Part shown: positions 52,111-62,132 of the stretch, piece by piece
How positions within the stretch are numbered: position 1 is the first letter of the stretch
How the letters are laid out: each line of letters opens with the position of its first letter
Origin: Polyodon spathula
Taxonomy: Eukaryota > Chordata > Actinopteri > Acipenseriformes > Polyodontidae
Assembly (NCBI RefSeq): GCF_017654505.1
Contig: NC_054565.1
Coordinates: 4,249,283 to 4,313,282, forward strand
Direction of reading: 5' to 3'
Length of the DNA: 64,000 bases
The notes under the pieces: model-generated
The model's database searches: none
The model's input: only the letters and a program-made list of their open reading frames with translations
Told to the model about the DNA's origin: nothing
Position numbers and translations under genes: made by a program

Positions 52111-53226
52111 TATTTGTGTTTGAATTTGATGACACTTTGATTTGTTATGGAAAGTTTCACTGGAAAGCTTGAAGCTTCTGCATCCACATAACATATGCTT
52201 ATGTTTTGCATATGTGCCAAATTCATAAAATAATATATGTAAAAAAAACAAAAAAAAAAAACAAAGGATTTCTTTTTTTGACTTTTTGGTAAACTTTGGA
52301 CAGAAGTTCATTTTTCTGAACCAGTTACAGATATTATTGATCTTATTTAAAGACCCAGGCTGCCACTCTAGAAATAATCACTAGGCTGGCAAGCACACCT
52401 CACACAGAGTATTGGCTTGTCTTGCATTTTCAACAATAAATCTGTATTTACATTAAAAACAATAACAATGGTATTAATGACTTACCTAATACCCCTTGGT
52501 GCATTTGTAGAGAATAAAATGAGTTCTAGTAGATCAGTAATTATTCCACGTCAGATTAATTATTCTGTAGAACGAAGAACTGAAAAACAACATGTACAAA
52601 AGAACCCACCTTTCCTTACTGAAAATGATACAAAGAAACACAAACATCAGGAGTTGATAAACCAATTGGTAGGATGTTTGAAAAACTTGGTGGTCCAGAA
52701 TGTCCAAAAGAATCACTAGAAAAACTATATAAAGTAAACTAACATTTCTATCTTCAGACAGCCAATCAAAAGTAGCGCCACTTAAGCAACCACTGCATCC
52801 ACAGAAGAAATTAAGCACTGAAGCTTCACACTTGAGTAATGCATATTTACTTTAACTGTTGTGAATCATTGTCATCTTACATTATTTAGATTGACTGTTG
52901 TTTCTGTGTATAAATACACTTCTTTTGCTAGGAAAACAACATCTGAATGCATTATGTATTTTATTATTTATACCGTTGTGTATATTTCATTACATAAGGA
53001 AACAAAAACTGTATAGTACTAGCACTTCACATGTTTTAAATGACCTTGCAAAACTAAATAAAATGCAGTAATAAAATAAGAACAGAGCTTGAATTGAACA
53101 TTGCTTTATTAAAGAGACAGAAGCTAAGTATGCTGTTTGTGATGCAGGAGTGATACTGGAGTGATGCTGTATGTCTCTGTTGCCACCATGTGGAGAGCCC
53201 CGGTAAGTGTTGGAGATGGAACTCCT

Positions 53227-53227
<1 letters not shown>
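52111..53227. other. Non-coding DNA
   Basis: The frame at 52417-52719 (100 codons) is Lys/Asn-rich in its second half and overlaps a minus-strand frame (52534-52818). Neither has a recognised domain. Confidence 0.45.

Positions 53228-53293
<66 letters not shown>
53228..53293. repeat. (TAA)n tract, expanded LINE tail
   Basis: About 66 bp of TAA repeats abut the L2 3' end at 53294. L2 LINEs end in a short run of such trinucleotides, so this microsatellite most likely grew from the LINE tail. Confidence 0.93.
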
Positions 53294-53294
<1 letters not shown>

Positions 53295-54640
53295 ATTTTA
53301 TTTATAAGCGCTTTTCAAGAATCTCAAAGTGCTGTGCAAGTATACACACAAAAACATATGACAATACATTAATACCACACAAAACATAAACCAAGCAAAT
53401 GCAAAAATTATATATTAAAAAACATAATACAAAAATAAGTCTTTAAACTAGATTTAAAAATGTCCACTGTCACAGAGTCTCTGATTGGTTTGGGCAAAGA
53501 CTTCCACTGTCGTGGTGCTGCACAACAAAAGGCTCTATCATAGTGCGTCGCCTGGCTTTAGGTAAGATGAGAAGCCCTGCATCAGTAGATCTTAAATTGA
53601 GAGTCGGAGTATACACACACAGTAAGTCCTTAAGGTAAACTGGAGCTAGCCCATTCAATGTCTGATATGTAAGTAGCAGGACCTTAAAATCGACACTGTA
53701 TTTCACCAATGCAATTTATACTGGGCTGGACTTCTGTGCTGAGATAGAGAAGTTTTTGTTAGTACCCGAGCCTCTGCATTCTGGGCATACTGAAGCCATT
53801 AATACCTTAACAGATACCCCAGTAAATAAGGCATTACACTAGTCTAACCTTGATGAAATAAAAGCATGTATCAATTTTTCAGCATCAGACAAAGATAACA
53901 AGGACATTAAGCAGACAATATTACATAGATGGTAGACCTTAACCAAGCAATGTTAAGCATAACCTCAATCTTATCACCATTTAACTTGAGAAAATTCTGT
54001 TGAATCCATATCTTGATATCCGTTAGGCAACTATAAAGTGCAGTAACAGCAACATCTGTATCTGGTTTAGTTTGTAAATAGATCTGAGTGTCATCATCCT
54101 AACAATGAAACCCAAGTCCATGTTGGTGAACAATCTGGCCAAGAGGCAGCACATATACACTCAATAATAAGGGTCCCGGTACAGAGCCCTGGAGAACACC
54201 TTGCGTAACAATGACACCATCACATTTATAACAGCAAGGGTTTACAAAGTGACTCCTGTTAGTCAAATAGGAGCCTTTCCAACAAAAGGGAATACCAGTG
54301 ATCTCTAAATATTTATCCATGTGAACCAGTAAGATATCATGTTTGACAGCATCAAAATCTGTACTTAAGTCCAAGGAAGAAGGATGTAAAGTAACCATCA
54401 ACAAACCTTTAACTACCTTAACAAGGGCTGTTTCAGTCCCATGTTTGTGTCTCAACTCCATCTGGAAAGGTTCAAACAGCTCATTAGATGAATGATGACA
54501 CTGTAATTGGTCCACACCAGGTTTTTTTAACACAGGTATAACAGCAATTAAAACACCGTGTGGGTGTTTTAATGTAATGACAGTCTTCTGCCTACCTGCT
54601 TCAGTTTTGAAAACACTGATTCTGGTTGAAAAATGCAGTT
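53228..54640 (-). mobile_element. L2-type LINE, 5'-truncated, with expanded (TTA)n 3' tail
   Basis: On the minus strand the reverse transcriptase starts near 54600, with PVLKKPG (about 54530) and LFEPFQMELRHKHGTETALV (about 54430-54480). It continues through DLSTDFDAVKHDILL, ITGIPFCWKGSYLTNRSHFV, LQGSVPGPLLLSVYVLPLGQ and HGLGFHC. The catalytic Y-A-D-D follows at 54090-54101 but reads stop-D-D-D, because the tyrosine codon became TAG and alanine became aspartate. Downstream come DTQIYL, IQQNFLKLNGDKIEVM (about 53950-54010) and the C-terminal block FKVLLLTYQTLNGLAPVYL at 53615-53690. The 3' UTR ends in the complement of acattttatttataagcgct, directly joined to the TAA tract. This is the usual L2 3' end. 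The endonuclease domain is missing. Confidence 0.88.
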
Positions 54641-54728
54641 TAATATTCATAAAACTGTCCTGAAATGTTGTTGGCTTCTTTGACAAGCATCTAGTACAAT
54701 TGATGTTTTTTTTTTTAAAACAAGACAA
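54099..54728 (-). pseudogene. L2 reverse transcriptase, inactivated
   Basis: The longest open part of the LINE above runs 209 codons and stops exactly at the tyrosine position of the catalytic Y-A-D-D box. It contains the fingers and palm motifs from KKPG to HGLGFHC. The first 40 or so residues (54610-54728) do not resemble the family and may be flanking DNA. Family ORF2 proteins are several times longer. Confidence 0.82.
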
Positions 54729-56049
54729 CAGGATTTTGAATCAAGAAGTCACACATGAACATAAGTTACCTTTAAAACAGTTTTGAGCTTTGCAAAGCCC
54801 TGCCTCACTGCTTTGAGCTTTTTTAAATTGCTTCCAGACTCATACAATATGTTTTATTGCCAGAAATCATTTTTATTTTTCCAATTTCCCTCATCCTTTC
54901 TGTCTCTGTGTGATAAAGCATTTCTTCTTTATACTGTCTGTGTTTGTGGCTTCTTTGTGAATTCCACAGCCATGTTCAACCTTCTCTTTTGAGGTTTCTG
55001 TTGTGTTAAGGTTCATTCAGTGGAAATAATACAAACGCAAACTTTGAAGTCACTTTTTCCTAGAACTGTATTGCATTTACATTGTTTTTAAAATAGAAGA
55101 AACTGTGCTTAATGCGTAATAGTCAGAGAACAGATTGGGCTGACAGCATGATGTCCTGAATGAGCTTCTATCAATGGAACATTTTGTTTTCTGGTCAGTC
55201 ATGTATTATCAATGGTCATACTTCATTGATTTGAGTCTATGCTTAAAATGTTTTATTAGTGATATGCAGAGAACCCATTAGTCATACTCATAATCGCACC
55301 AGGTGATGTCACTGGAAGTGGGCGGGGCTTCTGCAGATTTTCACTCATGCTTATGTAACAAGTCCTAACGTGTTATTTTAATTCTTGTTGAGCAAGATTA
55401 TTATTATTTATTATCAAATAAATAAATTATGAAAGTATATGGGATGTCTGTGATGAGGTGGTGATTAATGTACACAGTTGAATGGGAGATTCATACAAAG
55501 TAGGATAAGATCAATTAGAGAAGGCAACAAATCTTCTATACATACTATTTCTTATTCAAGAGTTATTCAGTGATTTTAGGCATTCGTTGTGATGAAGAGA
55601 TGCTTGTGTATGAAAACAAGGAAAATTTATTTTTCAATATTGTCTAATGGTCTCAAATATGCAGAAATACACACTTTTCCCAAAACTTTGGAAAGTGATA
55701 TTCAATGTATTTCTGATGACAGTTTAAATAACTTGTGGGAACAAAAAGATAACACAATGCATATAACTCGTAGAATATATGTTTGCCAGAAAAAAGTATA
55801 TTTAAAAGCTAATGAATAGCTTGTGTGTGTAGAGTAAATTAAAAGTAGATTTATTATTTTACTGGCACGTAGCTCATAAAGTGTGGTCTATGTGTAAACC
55901 TGACCCAGTGGTCCTGATAAGCTGTGCCCCTCTCGTATTTACGCATTAATAAATCCGAAATATGCACTAAATTTAAATTTAGCTGCACAGCTTGTCTGCC
56001 TCCCCTAAAACTTTCACTGACAACTACATCTCCCAGAATACAGCTGAGA
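54729..56049. other. AT-rich non-coding DNA
   Basis: The frame at 55589-55819 (76 codons) has no recognised domain. No named repeat was seen. Confidence 0.45.
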
Positions 56050-56165
56050 TACTGGGAAGCAGTGTGGCCTGGTGATTAAAATTGTGGTGCAGTGGATAGC
56101 TGAACTACAGTACTAGACCTGAAGTCCAGAGCTAAAAGTGGAGCTGTACTAGAAGCCTGGATTTT
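56050..56165 (+). mobile_element. Possible degraded SINE head
   Basis: ggaagcagtgtggcctggtg followed by attaaa resembles a tRNA-derived A-box region, and actacatctcccagaataca just upstream is typical repeat wording. No convincing B box remains. Confidence 0.3.
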
Positions 56166-58123
56166 AGCCATTTTCTCTTTGACCAAAACATTTCTCCCCA
56201 AGTTTATAATTCCAGTTTTCCTGGAGAGATGGTCAGGTCCAATTATTCAATTGGACCAAATTACTGCACTCACAATACAATTTACATGCCGATATTTCAT
56301 ATTGGAAATTATGGTAACCACCACCCCCCTCGTATTGAGTTAAAGTAAGTGAATAGAGATAGCAAGAGCAATGTACCTGTATGTAACAGCAAGCCCCCTA
56401 AGTAAAGAAAGTGAGTTATGTATAACTTGTATGAACATTCTCCCATCTGTACCTTTTTAATAATGTCATGTAAAATTACTATTCTTGTGTTACCCTGGCT
56501 GTAGATATATCCTCCTTGCATTTAACCCAGTCAGCAGTTTCAGTGTATATGATTCAGATTAATGCTCTAGTGTGTTTAATTCCCCTGAACAAAGCCTTTT
56601 TCAGGAATACAGACCAAGAACCCATTGGCTTGCAAGACAGACAGACCCAGTCTTAGAGTGTCCGACAGGACAGCTGGACTGATACAGGCTTTCTCTCAGT
56701 GTCCTTCACACATCACAATAGTGTGTAATAATCTGGTGGGGTCTACCCTTGATTGAAACCAAAATATCAAAATGAGGACAGCCTGGTTTTTAATGGCGCT
56801 GCATCCTAAAATATATCTGCTTTTATCACATTTAAATAAATCATAACCAGGCTAATGCACTTACATAGACACTGAGCAAAGTTCAATTTAGGAAAATGAA
56901 GAAAAACACGACAATACCACTATTACCAGTCATTTTGATTTCACTAATGGGGTCCTTTTAATTTACATTAGAAGGATTATTAGCAAGCACGGTTACCCAT
57001 TGATTTTTTATGGCAGTATTTTGTATGCAGGAAAGCTCTCCTGGCAGGGTGCTCTTCCACTTTGAATTCTAATTTGTCATTAGGTGTGTTTATTAAATGG
57101 TAGATCCGGTGGATATTTTGTAATGAGAAATAGCCCTTATAAAAGTTTAGCTTAGTAAAAGCATGATGCCATAAAGCATAAGAAAGCATGACAAAATATT
57201 AGCAAACATCGTAAAGCTCAGAGAGGTATAATAAATCATATTACAAAGTGTGTTGTTTTGACACCAATTTAGAAGTGTGATTCAAAAATCCAGTGCATCT
57301 TTCAGTTAGACCTGAAATGATCACTGAAAGGAAGATTCTGACATTGTTCTGATCCAGCAGACAAAGCATATTGAACAGTGAGGCTGCTATTATGGCACAT
57401 AGGTAGCAGGGCATGTTGGTCATACATTCAATTAAAATTGCTTTAAAAAAAAGATATCATTGCAGAAGATTTGAGAGGAGATTTTTCCACAAGTTGATTC
57501 ATTTTGTTTTTGATACTTTTCTGACAGGAATTTTGTAGGTATCTTCAAAACTGAATAACCATTACTGCTTCAGCCAATCAAGCCTATATATGTTTACAAG
57601 GGTACATTTGCATGGTCATTTTTATAGTTGTCTCATGCATTTCCTATGGTTATAATGTACACGCATTTATCATATTTTACCAGTTTGCCATGGTTTCAAA
57701 TATGCTTTACAATGCATACAACGCCTATACTGTAGTTAGATTTTTGAAAATGGTATTACCAGCTACTAGCTACTTTAATTAAAACAAACTTTCTCACTTA
57801 AGTTTAGTTCACAACAAATGTATTTGAAAAGTAAGGCTGTTGAGTACGAAATTAAGAGACCAACGACAGATCTTTTTTTTTTTTAGCAAATATAGTTGAG
57901 CATTTTTATAATGTACTTTATTAGGCATCCTAATTACTTTTATGAAACAAGCATCGATGTTGTTATCAAGGTCATGCTGAGTAAGAAGTATTTTTTTTCC
58001 CCTAATAATACACAAGAAAAAGCATTGTTCTCTGTTTTTGGACACGTCTGGTTTTAACCCTGCTCACTTGAGTGCTAAAAATGCATTTATACCGCTCTCC
58101 AGGTTCTCCAGAAATAGCTTTTT
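56166..58123. other. Non-coding DNA
   Basis: Frames around 56309-57423 and 57809-58045 show no domains. There is a short T run near 57872-57883. Nothing else is assignable. Confidence 0.45.
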
Positions 58124-58255
58124 CTAACAATTCTTCTGGTGGACTGATCGCCTTTTAATTACGAGTATAACGGCTCCAGGTAGAAGTATGAGCAAAGGTA
58201 ACTTTGTAAGTGTTGTGTAATATGTTGCCGGTCCGGATTCTGTCCAATCTCCTGT
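58124..58255 (-). CDS. Possible terminal exon with a membrane segment (unidentified)
   Basis: On the minus strand a pyrimidine-rich stretch ending in tttctcacag (to 58256) could be a splice acceptor. It is followed by 43 codons and a stop. The peptide begins TGDWTESGPATYYTTLTK, then a short hydrophobic run LPLLILLPGAVILVI, then basic residues KRR, the usual order of a type I membrane protein (outside, membrane, positive cytoplasmic side). The WTESG motif just before the membrane loosely recalls the WSxWS box of type I cytokine receptors, but lacks the second tryptophan. The open frame continues upstream to 58405 through the presumed intron. No other exon was found, so it may be chance or a decayed exon. 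Confidence 0.18.
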   Translation of the reverse strand, partial: TGDWTESGPATYYTTLTKLPLLILLPGAVILVIKRRSVHQKNC

Positions 58256-58405
58256 CTGTGAGAAACGTGAGGTTAAAACTGCTAAAGCCATGGATGAAAG
58301 GGAGCCTTGCTCTTTTGCATTGGGTTTTAGATGCTTCCTTAAGCTACGCCAGGATTGGCGATTCGCACCCAGCCTCCACTCACAAGTAATGTTATCTCTG
58401 TTCAC

Positions 58406-59074
58406 TCTTAGTTGTTAGACACGTCAGATAAAACAACCACGAGTGAGACACAGAACTACAGCAAGATCTCTGTGTTGTTTCCTTCTTTTAAATCACTAAG
58501 GAGGGCTATTTAATGAATTTTCTTACATGCCGACTATGATGGATGGGCCAGTTGGAAGAACAGTTTGAATAACTTTATAATGACTCCTCCTTTCATGTAA
58601 TGAGATTCATTACCTCTTATGCCATCTTAGGAAGACTGTTCTGCAGTGATACAGTCAGTAATGACTCATTGGGGATCAACTAGTTGGAAACAGTGATGGG
58701 AATTCCTTTGACTTCTCTGTAAACAGATTGGGTCAGTCAGTCTTTCTCAAATGTTCATTTTTGATGACTGATTCTTAAGGGGGGTACTTTAACGTTTTAA
58801 GCATAAATATTTAATGATTACATAGTAATTGCATTAGGGACCATCAGTGGATTGGCATTCACATCTAAAGGCTGTTTGAAGCCAAATGGAATGCAGTTAT
58901 ACTGGCTCTCAACCTGGCCCAAGTATACTGGTGTTCATATCTTTCAAAATGTTAACATTAAATCTTCTGTCTTGTGTGATACACAGCTAATCTCATCATA
59001 CTTTACTATGTACTATGTACACAAGCACCCCCATCACAATAACCCCCAAAATAACTAATTAATAAAGAATAATA
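58406..59074. other. Non-coding DNA
   Basis: One frame (58852-59058) without a domain. I see no repeat. Confidence 0.45.
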
Positions 59075-59275
59075 GGGGGTCTCCAAGTGGCTTACCTGGC
59101 AGAAGTGCAGATGTGTGTTGTGCAGGGGGAGCCATACAGCACAGGTAAGCGTCCCGGCTGTGCGAAGTAGTTTGGTCTTCGCTGGGGACTCTGAACGGTT
59201 GCATTGGCTCTGGCGCTCCCATGGGTTAGGGTGTCCAAACCGTCAGGGACCGTTTTCCCTCATCACGCTACATTG
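59075..59275 (+). mobile_element. Interspersed repeat, probably SINE-like
   Basis: The segment starts agggggtctccaagtggctt, contains gtcttcgctggggactctga and gcattggctctggcgctccc, and ends with cagggaccgttttccctcat. It is clearly more GC- and CpG-rich than its surroundings and resembles repeats seen in sturgeon-type genomes. A tRNA-like A box may lie in gtctccaagtggctt, but a clear B box is not visible. Only one copy lies in this window, so the call rests on recognition. Confidence 0.4.
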
Positions 59276-60059
59276 AACACTATAGATCCAAAGTTCCTAG
59301 TGCCTTTTGTACAAGATGTTCTGTGTTGACACGCCCACCTTGCTAGCCAATCACCAGCTGCTTCTCCCCTCAACCAAACACAGTAGGTAGGATGTCCTAG
59401 ACTGAAGATCCAGTTCTCTAATAAGTATTTAGAAAAAAATGTTTCTACAATAACAAACACAAAGCCCCGGAATGAAAACAAAACAAACAAAAAAACACGC
59501 TTCTCATAGGCAGAGCTTCAATAATAGCATTGTTCTAATTATATGTGGCATCCAAAATATTAGCATATTTAGTTTTTTTTAAAACACTTTTTAATGACAT
59601 TCACAACACTTTTGTTGAAATTATTCAGAGTAGTTAACAATATATGAAGACAATGAAAATCAAGGTCACTTAACTATATATGTAAAAATCAATTGATTTC
59701 TTACTGTCACACAATTGAAATCAAGCCTGTGGATTGAATAATTGGTGACAGTCTAACCTCGTCTCAGGGGACCACATCAATTTTTGTTTATTGTTGTGGA
59801 GCCAGACTTCAGAAATAAACAGCTCGCAGCTTGAGCCGTAGGCTGGCAGTGGTCACAGTGTGCATTTCATAAATCAATTGTGTTTTTGTTTCACCTTGTT
59901 AAAAACAAACTGAACTACCAAGAGTTCTACCAACTGAACTACCATTTTTTTGTTGTTGACACTAACAAGTTGAAATATACACAAGGTGGGGTCGTTGTCC
60001 TTAGTTTAGTGCAATACATGCTTAATTAAGAATAAATAAATACATAATTAAATAAAGAC
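59276..60059. other. AT-rich non-coding DNA
   Basis: Nothing recognisable besides short A and T runs. Confidence 0.45.
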
Positions 60060-60074
60060 TATAAAAAGAATTTA

Positions 60075-60410
60075 AAAGTTGATGAAAAGCAAGATAATGA
60101 CCCGAAACACACCTCGAAGTTGTGCAAGAACTATCTGGCGAAGAAGGAAAGTAGGAAAAGAAGGACAACTCAATCTAGTGAAGTCTCCAGACCTCAATCC
60201 CATACAACTTATATGGGACGAACTGGACAGAAGAGTCAAAGCAAAGCTACCCACAAGTGCCCTACATCTCTGTGAATTGCTGCAGAAGAGGTGAGAAGAC
60301 ATGTCGTGTGATTTCCTGCTGAAACTTGTTAACCGAATGCCTCGTGTTTGTAAGGCTGTTGTTAAGGCAAAGGGTGGCTATTTTGAGGAATCCAAGATTT
60401 AGAGACAATT
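60075..60410 (+). pseudogene. Tc1-like transposase C-terminal part (third lineage)
   Basis: At about 60088-60130 the plus strand reads KQDNDPKHTSKLCKNYLAKK, the block with the second catalytic aspartate. The match then changes frame between about 60130 and 60170. It resumes in the frame of 60079-60294 as LVKSPDLNPIQLIWDELDRR (about 60175-60234), followed by VKAKLPTSALHLCELLQ. The third catalytic residue, normally the glutamate of NPIE in these DD34E enzymes, is Q here (codon 60205-60207). After a stop at 60292-60294 further family residues (NRMPRVCKAVVKAKGGYFEE) can be read to about 60395. Thus the end of the protein is there but broken by one frameshift, one stop and an active-site change. 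The N-terminal paired-type DNA-binding half is missing. Confidence 0.85.
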
Positions 60411-61311
60411 TTAAATTTATAACATGTATATGTACATACAAAACTGTAAAAACAAAATTATTTTTTAATTTAAAACAGAAGTAATGTATGTTTTCTCTTG
60501 CGTGTGTCACTTGGTGCAGCACTGAATCCAAGTTCAGCTGCTGCTGCCTGCTGCTTTGCAGATTTCTGTGGCTAGCTTCAAGATGAAATCTCTCCTACTG
60601 ATATTTTCCCTGGTGCATTCCTTGTATAATACGAAGGAATCAATGGCTGCCAAGTCCAGTAGAAATAACAACAGGCTTGTATATACAAAAATAGAATATT
60701 GTAGGTTATATTCAAAATGAAAACATGTATTGTAAAAAGCAATCAAAATGACTGCCTTGGCAGTTCTCGGTGAGCAGGATTATAACACCCTTATTTTCGC
60801 GACTGGGTTTCATTCATTTAGCTCCTGATTGAAAATGCATTATCTGAATCCTTCATTAGCATACTAAATTATACCATAGACATTTTACAGAAGGGAGGCC
60901 AAGTATAGCAGGTACAAGCTCAAGTAATTGTCTCAGTGCAGAGTCTGACAAGTTCATTTGTATATAATTACTAATGCAGCTCGAGAACCGCAGTTCTTAT
61001 GAAACAGGCATTTGTCAGTGTGACACTTACATTTCCATTTAAGATTAATACATTCTATTCCTTCTGTATGTCACCACTCCTTAATCTGATCTGCTCGTTG
61101 TAGTTAGGGTCAACCAGGTCTGTTCTACTCTATATATTCAACACTCAGGTATAAACAAGTATTGTTTGGATGTAGCAGTGTTAAACCATACCAACAGCTA
61201 TATGCTAGAGCTGAATAGGTGGGTTCATTCTAAAGTAGAGGGCAGAGGTATCTATTGTATTGAAGTATCTGTATTTATTGTTTTAAAACTTGCTATTTAT
61301 TGTAGGAGTTG
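60411..61311. other. Non-coding DNA
   Basis: Frames at 60262-60531 and 60534-60746 are without domains. No terminal repeat of the Tc1 element was found in this stretch. Confidence 0.45.
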
Positions 61312-62132
61312 AAACTGTTACATTGAGGTATGGAAGGTGTGCAGGTTGAGGGGATGTTGGAGGCTGTTACATTGAGGTATGGAAGGTGTGCAGGTTGAGG
61401 GGATGTTGGTGATGTTACATTGAGGTATGGAAGGTGTGCAGGTTGAGGGGATGTTGGTGATGTTACATTGAGGTATGGAAGGTGTGCAGGTTGAGGGGAT
61501 GTTGGTGATGTTACATTGAGGTATGGAAGGTGTGCAGGTTGAGGGGATGTTGGTGATGTTACATTGAGGTATGGAAGGTGTGCAGGTTGAGGGGATGTTG
61601 GTGATGTTACATTGAGGTATGGAAGGTGTGCAGGTTGAGGGGATGTTGGTGATGTTACATTGAGGTATGGAAGGTGTGCAGGTTGAGGGGATGTTGGTGA
61701 TGTTACATTGAGGTATGGAAGGGGTGCAGGTTGAGGGATTGTTGATGATGTTGCATTGAGGTATGGAAGGTGTGCAGGTTGAGGGGATGTTGGTGATGTT
61801 ACATTGAGGTATGGAAGGTGTGCAGGTTGAGGGGATGTTGGTGATGTTACATTGAGGTATGGAAGGTGTGCAGGTTGAGGGGATGTTGGTGATGTTACAT
61901 TGAGGTATGGAAGGGGTGCAGGTTGAGGGATTGTTGATGATGTTGCATTGAGGTATGGAAGGTGTGCAGGTTGAGGGGATGTTGGTGATGTTGCATTGAG
62001 GTATGGAAGGTGTGCAGGTTGAGGGGATGTTGGTGATGTTACATTGAGGTATGGAAGGGGTGCAGGTTGAGGGATTGTTGATGATGTTGCATTGAGGTAT
62101 GGAAGGTGTGCAGGTTGAGGGGATGTTGATGA
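61312..62132. repeat. 48-bp minisatellite, 17 units
   Basis: Units begin attgaggtatgg at 61322 and 61371, then every 48 bp from 61419 to 62091, with no length change after the first step of 49. The majority unit contains gaaggtgtgcaggttgaggg and gatgttggtgatgttac. Units 9, 13 and 16 (starting 61707, 61899, 62043) share a linked set of variants (ggggtgcagg, gggattgttgatgatgttgc). A degenerate extra unit may follow to about 62210. Because 48 is a multiple of three, two minus-strand frames remain open across the array. The DNA is G-rich on the plus strand. Nothing shows it is translated. Confidence 0.96.

Noticed and set aside
52417..52818. Overlapping 94- and 100-codon frames on opposite strands
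   Set aside because: Neither has a domain, and mutual overlap suggests chance.
61312..62132. Minisatellite as a CRISPR array
   Set aside because: Units are contiguous with no unique spacers, and the genome is a vertebrate.
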